Below, one piece after another: positions 55,028 to 64,000 of a stretch of 64,000 nt of DNA. Made by a program: the position numbers and the translations under genes. The stretch lies in NCBI RefSeq assembly GCF_030272615.1, contig NC_081406.1:402706939-402770938 (forward strand). The letters are read 5' to 3'. The stretch is from Cryptomeria japonica (lineage: Eukaryota; Streptophyta; Pinopsida; Cupressales; Cupressaceae). The first letter of the stretch is position 1, and the number at the start of each line of letters is the position of its first letter. The notes under the pieces are model-generated. The model had not been told where the DNA came from. It saw nothing but the letters and a program-made list of their open reading frames with translations, and did not search any database.

Positions 55028-57274
55028 GGACTATTTTGTTCTGCCTTTTCAAACTCTTGTCAGATAGTGGTTGTAAATCCAATTGCATGAAATTGAAAGG
55101 GGCTGGATTTCTTATATTAAAAAATAATAATGTTTCACTCTCTCACAGATAAAGGTACAAGTGGTAGGTAATTCTAATTGAATCTTAAAAAAAATCATCT
55201 CACAGATTTTGTGATAGTTTTTATATTTTGATGGGTAGTTTAATTTTTATTCTCATCCCACTGAAATTGACTAGTTAAACAATTTCTATTGCAATAATTT
55301 ACTTCAAACAAATGTGGAGAGCTCTGACCATCTCTGCCGATTATATGGCGAGAGTGTGAAAAGGGCCTGCAATTGTTGCAGAACCCTTTTTCATATGGAT
55401 TTATACACCATTCTGTTATAAAAACGATTATTTTCTCTGGTTTGAGCAATAAATGATAGTGGTTATGGTATGTAAGGGCTAGTTTAAACACATCTCTCTA
55501 TTTGCCATGCCAATGTTTTTTTTGGTTTCCGTAAAATATTAAATGGAAATAGTTCACAATCTATTTATAGTTGATAAATTACTTTCTTTTAGAATAATTT
55601 TAATAATTTTATTTTTTCTGTTTTTTTATAAATATGATCTTTTGAATTTTATTCTTTTTTATTGTAGAAGATCTGAACTTAGCATCATTTAGGTGCGTAC
55701 AACATGAATTTTGCCATTAAACCAAATGTTCTTTGGCAAATCTTCTGAACTTGCTAGAAATTTTTATACTATAAGATGTATACAGTTATCAGTTTTGATT
55801 TAAATTTTCTCTTCTAAGATTTTTTTAATGAACATAAGCAATCCATATTATTCTGATAACATTGGTAGGAATTGTAGTTATGCTGCAGCCTTTGTTTAAT
55901 AAATACAATCTAATTATTTTCTAAATAGATTTATAGATCATATTTAAGATTGTTGATTCAAACTTATAAAAAGCATTATCTTTCATGAGAATTAAATCAG
56001 ATTCATGAATCTAACATTATAAAAATAAAAATAACTAACCTAATTTTATGATATTTTGATCAATTTTCAAATTTAAATAATTTTTAAATGAAAGAAATTG
56101 ATGCTTACTTCTTTTAGTAGATTAGTAGTGTCATTTTGAACACTAGTATGTGTGACAAGGAATGTGACCTTGATGGTGGTGTAGAGCTCTCTATCATAAA
56201 AGGTGAATGTGCAAGATGAGATGTCACTTTCATAATTTAACCTACTACATATAGCATAGGTGTATTTGTGAGTAAGTCAAATTTTTATTTTAACCATCTA
56301 ACTTTCACATGAGATGATTTTCTTCATGATGAGACAAATTATTCTCTTTTATGGTAAAATTAGATGCTGGTACTTTTTCTACAACTTTTATTTTATTAAT
56401 GTTACATTTATAATTTATATGATCTTACAAGTAATAGTAATTCTATTTTATTAGATATTTAACATGCTTTGTAATTTGCTACATGTATCACTCTAAGTCA
56501 TTCTCTCTTATTATTTTTATTCTCTAATCATTTGTCTATTATCTTTTGATATGTGATTCTTTATATTGTTCACATCAATTTGATATACTTTATTTGGCCA
56601 ATAGCCCATTATTAGATCAAGATGAACTTTTTCCAAGAACTTTTTAAAAACTTAGTTAGCTTAGTTGCCATAAATAGTTTTTTATTCAAAATTTTAATTG
56701 TAATAAATAATCTTTTACTATTTTTATAATATTTTCTCCTTTTTTTCACATGATATATATACTCTCTAAATAGGCATAAAATTAAGATGTAGTGGTACTA
56801 AAAATGCATATAATAGCTAAATGATTAGAAAGTAAAGCCCTTCGAAAGAATAATTTGTACTGGAGAGAAATATGAAGTCCAAGATCTAAGTTTATTAAGA
56901 GTCTATAATGAAAATGTTTTAACCATCAGCCTTGTGGAAGATATAAGCACGCATGAAATGCAACATCAAAAGTTTAGACTTCTTGGCACGCCAAGCATCT
57001 AGTTGTGCAAAGATCTATCAAGACAAAGGATTTCATTTGAATATACACAGTCACGCTAGATGCTGAATCAACTAGTCTGCTGAAATCAATTGAATTTACC
57101 CTAAGCTGACATAGATAATAAAACACTGAATAGTTTTGAAATTACTTTCTCTATATATAAATCCCATACAAGTAATTCTTCTCAATAGTAGTTACATTCC
57201 AGCGTTCAAATTTCAAGAACATGAGTTTGCCCCAAATAAAGCGAAACCAAAGAAGGTAAGAAGAGAAAAGAAAA
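55028..57274. other. AT-rich stretch, no gene seen
   Basis: About 2.2 kb with only short frames of low-complexity composition. It holds the 3' flank of the VAL-like gene. Confidence 0.5.
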
Positions 57275-57880
57275 CTAGTTCATGATCTTCTTGTTGGCAA
57301 TGCTCCTTTTTCTCCGCTGTGTTTCGAGTCTGCGCTTGATAATCTGGCAGGAAGTGCAGTGACAAGTGGATGGATGCTTATATCCGCTGGGAGGCTGATT
57401 GCACACAATACACACACAATCAGGTTTATGGCGAGGATGCCTCTTCGTAGGAGGAAGAGGAGGAGGCGGAGGAGGCGGAGACATGTTGTTGAAGCAGTCG
57501 AGATAGTGAATTCCTCCACCTCCACTTGCGATATCATTGTTATTGTTGAAGCAGTCGAGACAGTGAATTCCTCCACCTCCGCTTGCGGTATCATCGAAAA
57601 CAAAGAGGTGAATTGAAGCAATGCATCCACAGTGGATGAGCTTTTTGCAGAGTTTACATGGACGCCAGCCATCATCGTGTAAGTGAAAGGTGTTGCAGAA
57701 TGTATGTTCATCGTATAATGAGGCGCAAATCCGGCATAGCTTTGCAGCGCCGCCACAGCTGAGGCGCCATCCGCTTTTTCCTGCGCCCACCACCGCTCTA
57801 CCACACTTGACGTTGTAGCAGGACCACGACGCTTCTTTTTCCATGCTTCCCTCCCTTTCTTTCTTCCCTTGCTTCTCCAT
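57275..57880 (-). CDS. VAL/HSI2-like zinc-binding protein lacking the B3 domain, 201 aa
   Basis: An intact single-exon frame from ATG 57880 (MEKQGKKEREGS) to a stop at 57275. Residues about 20-110 match the PHD-like N-terminal domain of VAL/HSI2 repressors: C21, C26, then GWRLSCGGAAKLC, CASLYDEHTFC, FH, GWRPCKLC, CGCIAS and HCLDC. A 19-residue duplication (DIASGGGGIHYLDCFNN) and a Pro run (135-144) follow. Residues 151-192 match the Cys-rich motif that lies after B3 in VAL proteins (HKPDCVCIVCNQPPSG, CHCTSCQIIKRR, then a basic tail). The B3 DNA-binding domain, CW domain and EAR motif are absent; full VAL proteins are several hundred residues longer. VAL proteins recruit Polycomb and deacetylase activity to RY elements. 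This form cannot bind RY through B3, so it may act as a competitor or be an unexpressed relic. The start is set by alignment to the family; an in-frame GTG upstream is not preferred. Confidence 0.8.
   Translation of the reverse strand: MEKQGKKEREGSMEKEASWSCYNVKCGRAVVGAGKSGWRLSCGGAAKLCRICASLYDEHTFCNTFHLHDDGWRPCKLCKKLIHCGCIASIHLFVFDDTASGGGGIHCLDCFNNNNDIASGGGGIHYLDCFNNMSPPPPPPPLPPTKRHPRHKPDCVCIVCNQPPSGYKHPSTCHCTSCQIIKRRLETQRRKRSIANKKIMN
57485..57594 (-). repeat. 57-bp tandem duplication inside the VAL-like gene
   Basis: GTTGAAGCAGTCGAGATAGT at 57488 and GTTGAAGCAGTCGAGACAGT at 57545 begin two near-identical copies with a 57-bp period, adding exactly 19 codons without shifting the frame. Confidence 0.9.
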
Positions 57881-60156
57881 TCCCGCTCTACTCACAATAT
57901 ATTCTTCTTTTCTTTCTATTTTTAGAAAACCGATTTTATATTTTAAGTCATGCTTTTTTATTATTTATATACTATTTATAACTAATCTCATCTTAACATG
58001 ACTCGAGCAATATCTAAAACTTGCACCAATACTAGATCACCCTTAGCATAAAACTTTTGTTATTTTGAAAATTTAATGCATGCTTCTTCTTTTTTTACTT
58101 TAACAAAATAATGTTTTAAAAAAAAAAAAATTAATATCATGTTACATGATGTAATATTTATATATTTGTATGACCACTAGATAATCTTTAGTATTAAGTT
58201 TTTGCTATTTTGAAAATTTAATGTATGTTTTTTTGTTTTTTTTTGTGACAAAATAATGTTTTTTTTTGTATGGAGCAATAATAATACACTAAAATATCAA
58301 TTAATATAATAAAAATAAATGTATATTTTGATATTGATGATAATTAGATGAGTTTAATTGTGTGAGATGTCTTACTTTCAATTTAATATTGAATAGAAAA
58401 CAGATTGTTAACAATAAAAATCTCTTTATGCTTTTATTGTGATAATCAATCTCATTTATCATTATTTCATCCTTAAAATTAATTTTAAAAAGTTACTTAT
58501 TAATTAATTTTCTCTTATTTTCTCCTAACACTACTTAAATTAAATTTAATTATTTGATTAATAAACCATATTTTTTTCCATTAATGTGCCCACTTTCCTT
58601 ATTGTTAACCTCTAAATAAACAAATTTCCTAATTATTTATTTAATCACCATTGTTAATTCGCATGATTTAATATATCTTATTATATAAATCCTCTATTGG
58701 ACTTAACTAGTCACTAATTAAGCGTTTACATTTGAAATTCATAAAATAAATTTTTTTCTTCCATTTCATAACCATTTAACCAACTTATCCTAGCCATTGA
58801 TTTTCTCAACCAAACAATCATCAATTTTTCCATTAGAAACTTATAAATCCCCCTTCCAAAACCATTTTTAATCAACTATTGTGAATGCATAGTTATGTTA
58901 CCATGCTAAGCTCTTAACATTTCTTCTTTCAATAGCAAATCTTCAAATCACAACTACTATTAGCACCTCAAGGTTCTTGTATGAGTGAGAGAGTTTCTTG
59001 ATTTTTTGTTCATATTTAACAAGAATATTTTTCTTAATTTGAAGTTGAATTACAAGTTTTACCTCTTTTGGAGAGATTTGGAGGCAATATTTTACAACGA
59101 GTTTCTTGGTGTAAAATGGATCTCATGGTTGAGTTTGGAAAACTTGAGGGATGAATATTAACATATAATATGCAATACTACTTTTCTTTTAGTATAAAAT
59201 TGGACATATTAATACATCAAAGTTAATTTTAAATGACAACAGATTTAGATTTACTGGTGTTATTGTTGAAGTTTAAAAATATTATAATCTATATTTATAA
59301 TTTAGATACGAATGCATATAAATGCTTATTTACCAATGTTAATTAGCTTACAATTTAAGCATATTAAGGCCACTGATAGTGATATATAGATTGGCATTCA
59401 ATAATATGAATATGATAAGAAAGAGAACAAGAAACATCATGTAAAAATATTAATTAAATCAACTCAATCTCATGTTTGTATTTAAAATATATTTGAACAA
59501 TTATAAGTTTACTACTTATTTGAATCACAACACTTAGAAAGATCATCCTCACACTAAGAAGATTTTTTTGGTATTGGCCCTCATAGCTATGGAACACTTT
59601 GGAGAATATGTGTAAAAACACAAAATGTGTGTACTCAAACAAAAATATGTGTCTACTTACATTGCACCTACTTGCACAAAATCCTTGGCCAAAATAATCT
59701 TTGGTGTACTCTATAGCCTAAGTTGACCACACTCTATGGCTCCCTTCTTCAATTATCATAGCCTACCAAACCACCAACTTCTTTCTTAAGTGATCTCCAT
59801 GCCCCTTTTCAAGTCTCACATAGATAATTTATATAACCTTCAAGGAGTGATTCTAAACTATCACACACGTTAAAAAATGTTATCTTAAATTGTTATTTAA
59901 TTACTACAATTATTACTCTCTTTTACAAGAGTTTTCATATAAATATTCCTCATTAATCTCTATTTTAACCAAAGGATCATATTATCTTTTATTTTTCTAT
60001 CTCCTTTTAATTCTTTCATAACTTTATTTACACTTTGAGTAAAAAAATTCATAACATATTTTGGCATAATTTTTTTATATAGATCTTTCATTTATAGGGC
60101 TCCCCTCTTTGGTAATCTATATTGATATACAAATCCACTGATGAATAATGATGAAC
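57881..60156. other. AT-rich stretch, no gene seen
   Basis: It includes the upstream side of the VAL-like gene (TATA-like TTTATATACTA near 57965). Near 58845 TTATAAATCCCCCTTCC resembles the TATA region of the outer LTR, so an LTR fragment may lie at about 58480-59000. No ends were found. Confidence 0.4.
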
Positions 60157-61315
60157 TACTAAGGTCCTAACCGGTACTAAGAGGGAGGGGGGGTGAATCA
60201 GTACACACAAAAACTTGCTCCGACACTTTGACAAATCAAAACACAGATAACTGGTTGTCTTCACCACTGTACTTAACCATAGCAATACCGGTTAAATAGA
60301 AATACTTCAGACAACATTCATCACATCTCAAATCTTGATAGCTACTTCACTAGTTTAATCATGCATGAGTTTTACCAATAAAGACCACAACCATTTGACA
60401 ATGCATGCATATCTAACTTAATCAAAAACCACTCAATCATCACATGAAAAAATCACAACCCATAACACATAGATTTTTCATGTGGAAACCCAAATGGGAA
60501 AAACCACGGTGGGGATGAATACCGAAAATCTTGTTTGTGAACTCTTTTGAAGTCCGCTTTGTTAGGATCTTAGTCCGGTTAAAGACTTTACAATAAAGGT
60601 CTTGTTAGGATCCGATCCTATTAGGGATCACCCGGTTAAGGGATGGCTATATACCCTGTTAAAGGTTGAAACCCTGTTAAGAATTACCTCGCTAGAGGAT
60701 TTAAATAACTCAATGACTTGAGCCACCTAGTTAGAGGATTTACAACAAAGCCTGTTAAAGCTACCCGGTCAAGGGATTTACCTTCTGTTGAAATGGTTAG
60801 AAGACAACAGGTAAAACACTCTGATTTGATAACAACACTTCTTGCTAAGGCAGATCCTTTTCAGTTCCTCTCTTCTACAGTCACACTCTGCAGATTCCTC
60901 ACTCTGGTTTGCAAGTATCAGATCTCCAACATGCGGACATGAACACAATTTTTGCCAACCACTACAATAACAAAACTCGTCAACCTTATAGACAACAATT
61001 AGGTCGGTAGCATAAACCCTAAACCCTAAACATTTTAGGTTTGCAATTACAAGCAGTCCAATCTTGACCATCAAATACATTACATGGAATGAAATGATCT
61101 AAAACAGATCTCAAGTCATTCTACATCGTCCAATCTTCACCGCATCTGGAAAAGAGTAACCCATCACACGCTTTTCACATACTGCTAAGAAAAACACACA
61201 TTCCCAGGGTAAACATTCAATGCATTCGATCTTCACACGCAAGATCCTCAAAGAAATCCTTCACGTGCACACAGCTGATGTGGCATCTTGATCCTTATCC
61301 TTGTTCTTAACTAAC

Positions 61316-61977
61316 TGTAGCGTCCTAAAATTGCGACACTTGCAATTTCGACTGCATTTCGGTCTTCATGATGGCGACGCAACACTGAACCTGAATGGAG
61401 ACCCTGAAACTTGCTCACGACACTAAAAACTGCATTTTCTTGCACCCTGGCCTGAACCTCCTTTACACCCTGATGTCCCGGGAGGTGGAACCAGAGCGCC
61501 CAACGCCCTAGTCCTTCAGGACCAGGGCGCCCAGCGCCCTAGTCCCTGGCCCTATTTTGGGCCCGGTCTCCTATGGGACTTCGGGCCTTGTTGTTTGCAA
61601 TTTGGAAAATAATATTTCCTGGTTGGCCTAAGGTTGGGAAAATCAGTCTTGTAACCCTAATTGGCAAGTATATAAACTACTTTTCCTCTCTCATTTGAGG
61701 AGGATGGAAAAAGTGGGAAAACGATATTCAAGCATTCAAGCATTCAAGCATTCAAGCATTCCTTCAAGCAATTGATCATTCTAAGTCTCCATTCAAGGCT
61801 AAGTGTTGCATTCAAGACAAGGATTCAACCATTGAAGAGGAGATCACTTACAACACATTACATGCTACAACATACAACATACAACAAACAACAACATCTA
61901 TACCTTCGCATATAAGGATACAAACATCCTTACAACAATATGAACAAAACATCATCGTTTGCACTGCACAAAACAAA
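61316..61977 (+). mobile_element. Nested LTR fragment (TGTAGCGTCCTAAAATTG type)
   Basis: It starts TGTAGCGTCCTAAAATTGCG, like the solo LTR start at 3334, and has a GC-rich repeat (GCGCCCAACGCCCTAGTCC, then GCGCCCAGCGCCCTAGTCC), TATATAAAC near 61669, and a 10-bp repeat. CCGGT-rich host sequence resumes near 61978. The end expected from the 3334 and 8018 copies is missing, so it is 3'-truncated. Confidence 0.5.
61726..61762 (+). repeat. 10-bp tandem repeat (ATTCAAGC ...)
   Basis: ATTCAAGC recurs about every 10 bp, four to five times, downstream of the LTR TATA box. Confidence 0.8.
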
Positions 61978-62159
61978 CCGGTAACCCCAGAGCTAAACTG
62001 AGACTACCAACCAGTAGTCACACTTAGTGAACCCTGACACTGGTCCACTCCATCCCGGTTGACCATAACCGCTTTTGCTCTTCATACCGGTTCACCTTCT
62101 TGAGCACTTATTGACATCAATGGCAACATGCATTATCACCGCTTCATCATATGCCAACA

Positions 62160-62339
62160 TCCACATCATATATTATTGAAGTTGAGGAAAAATCAACTCT
62201 ACATCTCCCAAAGATCACCTGCATGCAAACTTGTCACAGAAGGAGAGAAGCCAAAAAGCTATGGAGGCCAGAATTCAAAGATCTAGAAAAGAGGAGTCAT
62301 ATTGATTGTGCAACAAGAATGCAATTCAATAATTACAGT
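62160..62339. other. Short spacer, no gene seen
   Basis: Sequence between the LTR-like repeat and the right-edge element. Confidence 0.4.
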
Positions 62340-62486
62340 TGTTATGAAAATACAAAGAGAGAATCCTTATAAGAGGATACTCAAAACCCTAAAGAATTAT
62401 AAGATTCCTAAGTTTAGCTTAAGCATAGAGTATAATAGACTAATAATTAAATAAATAATTATAGTTAATAAAAGATAACTCTAACA
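62340..62486 (-). repeat. Putative short 3' LTR
   Basis: 147 bp with TGTTA and TAACA ends. On the minus strand CTTATAAGG about 30 bp before the end could be a TATA box. The left end is set only by the inverted terminal match. Confidence 0.45.
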
Positions 62487-63984
62487 CCCCCCCCTAAGAT
62501 GAACTTAGGGAGTAGCTAAAAAAAACTAAGGACTAAAAAAGCATGTAAAATAATGTAGGAAAGCAACAATGGGTCCCGAGAACTAGGCCTGATGAGGTAC
62601 CCAAGTACAATAAAATCTCTATAAAGTGGAGAAAAAGGAGAAAACCCTGTGGGAACAAAACTCCTCTCCAAAAAGAGGGGAAGGCATGAAGAACACCACT
62701 AAAGCATGAAATAGCTGCAAACACTGTCGAAGAGTAACTGTTGATCTGAAGAACCTCCACTGAAATAGAACATGACCGGGTAGAGAAGACTGTAATCTGC
62801 ATGAGTGTCCTCAAATGACACTACTCGAATCAAATGGCAAGCAAGGGAAAGCAACTAAACTCAAAGATATAGATGGCATGAAATACCAAAGCTTGAAGAG
62901 ATAATCAATCGAACCAAGGAAGCATTAGAACAATAGGACAAAACCTCCCCATAATGCTAAAAAGGGAGAGACACGGGTACATTGAAAATAACGGCCAATA
63001 AGAACTACATGACGAAGAACTAGGAACATCGAAGGTGCAGAGGAAGTACATAGTGTCATGGAAGGAACACTCACTTGACACACATCATGAGGCTAATGTC
63101 GTGGAAGGAACACTCACGTGACAAAGGTAGATGGCAAACAAAGAGAAACATCAATCCCCCCATGGCACTTTATAAATAGTGCATGTACAACAAGGCACAA
63201 GATGTGCAAGATCCCAAGTATATAATGCATGATGGCACTTTATCTCAGTGTGTTTGCATAAATAAAATGCTTGATAAGAAGAGACAGAAGACTGGAAACA
63301 AAAAGAACAACCAAAGACGAGACATCCTACTCAAAGAAAGAGATCTTAGGACCTGAAACATCCAATATATTCACCAGAGTGCTGAAAAGCAAAAAATTGA
63401 ATAAAATATACCTGGAGAAGAATCTAGAAAGAAAAATCATATGAATGAAAAGAACACAGAACAAGCTTTCCAATGATATAATTTTTTTTGAAAAACCGAG
63501 CTCGAATGCTCAAGTTATGTCTCCCGGAGTACAAAAAGGAACCTCTAGCTTTAACAGAAAAAAAAAAAAAAACCGTCAAAAAAGAAAAATAAAAAGTTCA
63601 AACCTCTAGATTTGGATAGAGCTCAGAAAGAGATTTCCGACGATATAAGCTTTGTCAAAAAATGCCTTCGTATTCCCAAGATACGGCCAAAATTTTCTGA
63701 CGCATTTGCAGGTACAATCGTATGGATTTTTGTGCCTTGTAAAGCATGCCAATGAAAAAATCATGGCCTTGATTCCCTTGTCACCGAAAATAGGCAAATT
63801 ATATATCAAAATTCATGAAATCAGCCTTCTAAATCCAACTGTGAGGTCTTTTTGGTACCAAAATGAACCAAAAAATCATCTACCCCCAGAAATGAAAAAA
63901 AAAACTACATAAACCCCCAAATACTCAGATCTGAAGAACAAGGCCCATAAAATCTCATGAAAAGAATAGGTGCATGCAGATCTG

Positions 63985-63998
63985 GAGCTCTGATACCA
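63985..63998 (-). other. Primer binding site of right-edge element
   Basis: The minus strand reads TGGTATCAGAGCTC, complementary to the initiator tRNA-Met 3' end. Confidence 0.85.
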
Positions 63999-64000
63999 TA

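Larger units (their letters stand above)
60157..62159. mobile_element. LTR-like repeat related to the 6.7-kb element's LTR, with a nested LTR
   Basis: The start region (GAGGGAGGGGGGGTGAATCAGT) parallels the LTR at 34521 (GAGGGGGGGGGTGAATCAGT), and both have a 'GAAACCC...GGGAAAAACC' block about 180-300 bp in and end CATATGCCAACA. It is rich in CCGGT motifs, like that LTR. The match is partial, so it is a different family of the same kind. No internal region is attached, which suggests a solo LTR. The flanks do not give a clear duplication. It is interrupted at 61316. Confidence 0.5.
62340..64000 (-). mobile_element. Small non-coding LTR element running off the right edge
   Basis: On the minus strand, the primer site TGGTATCAGAGCTC (63998-63985) lies 2 bp from the window end, so the 5' LTR is beyond 64000. 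The internal region of about 1.5 kb has no supported gene. A G-run next to CTTAG (62497-62487) forms the polypurine tract, followed by a putative 3' LTR of about 147 bp (TGTTAGAGTTATC to TTTTCATAACA). Size and lack of coding recall TRIM/SMART-type elements, although the internal part is longer than usual. Confidence 0.6.

Noticed and set aside
57280-57804. Second minus-strand frame of 174 codons and a plus-strand frame at 57359-57616
   Set aside because: They overlap the VAL-like gene in other frames. Only the VAL frame keeps the Cys/His pattern.
1-64000. CRISPR arrays, bacterial operons, tRNA and rRNA genes
   Set aside because: No regularly spaced identical repeats with unique spacers and no cloverleaf or rRNA core sequences were recognised. 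The tRNA-like matches are primer binding sites.

Overview
The window is nuclear DNA of a seed plant. Its large, nested, heavily mutated LTR retrotransposons, low GC and sparse genes suggest a big-genome gymnosperm (inference; no marker gene proves the lineage). Nothing looks bacterial, and I recognise no tRNA, rRNA or CRISPR array.

Layout. (a) 1-7200: a broken large ORF of unknown function (759-5976), probably cargo of an LTR element, split by a solo LTR (3334-4573) with a perfect CCATG target duplication. (b) 8018-9250: a second solo LTR of the same family. (c) 9600-47170: a three-level nest. The outer element is a plus-strand Ty3/gypsy element of Tat type (LTRs 9600-10717 and 46056-47170; GATAG duplication). 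It keeps remnants of gag, protease, a G-patch, reverse transcriptase, two RNase H domains and integrase. Its pol is split between the second RNase H and integrase by a minus-strand relative at 18727-42897 (ATAAT duplication). That inner element has a reduced gag, no recognisable pol, and an antisense spliced plant-mobile-domain (PMD) pseudogene at 21098-23393. It is in turn interrupted by a 6.7-kb minus-strand element at 34521-41202 (GAATC duplication) with a tRNA-Met-type primer site, a coiled-coil/zinc-knuckle gag-like gene and a decayed 1,059-codon ORF, but no pol. (d) 47176-53093: AT-rich sequence without a clear gene. (e) 53094-55027: a short copia-like element. (f) 57275-57880 minus: the only intact, plausibly cellular gene, a 201-residue protein with the PHD-like N-terminus and post-B3 Cys-rich motif of VAL/HSI2 repressors but no B3 domain. 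(g) 60157-62159: an LTR-like repeat with another LTR nested in it. (h) 62340-64000: most of a small minus-strand non-coding LTR element whose 5' LTR lies beyond the window.

Most reading frames are broken by TAG, TAA or TGA where CAG, CAA, CGA or TGG fits the context, the pattern expected from deamination of methylated cytosine in silenced repeats. The order of insertion is outer, then inner, then the 6.7-kb element. The VAL-like gene and the antisense PMD gene are the items most likely to have host-level interest.
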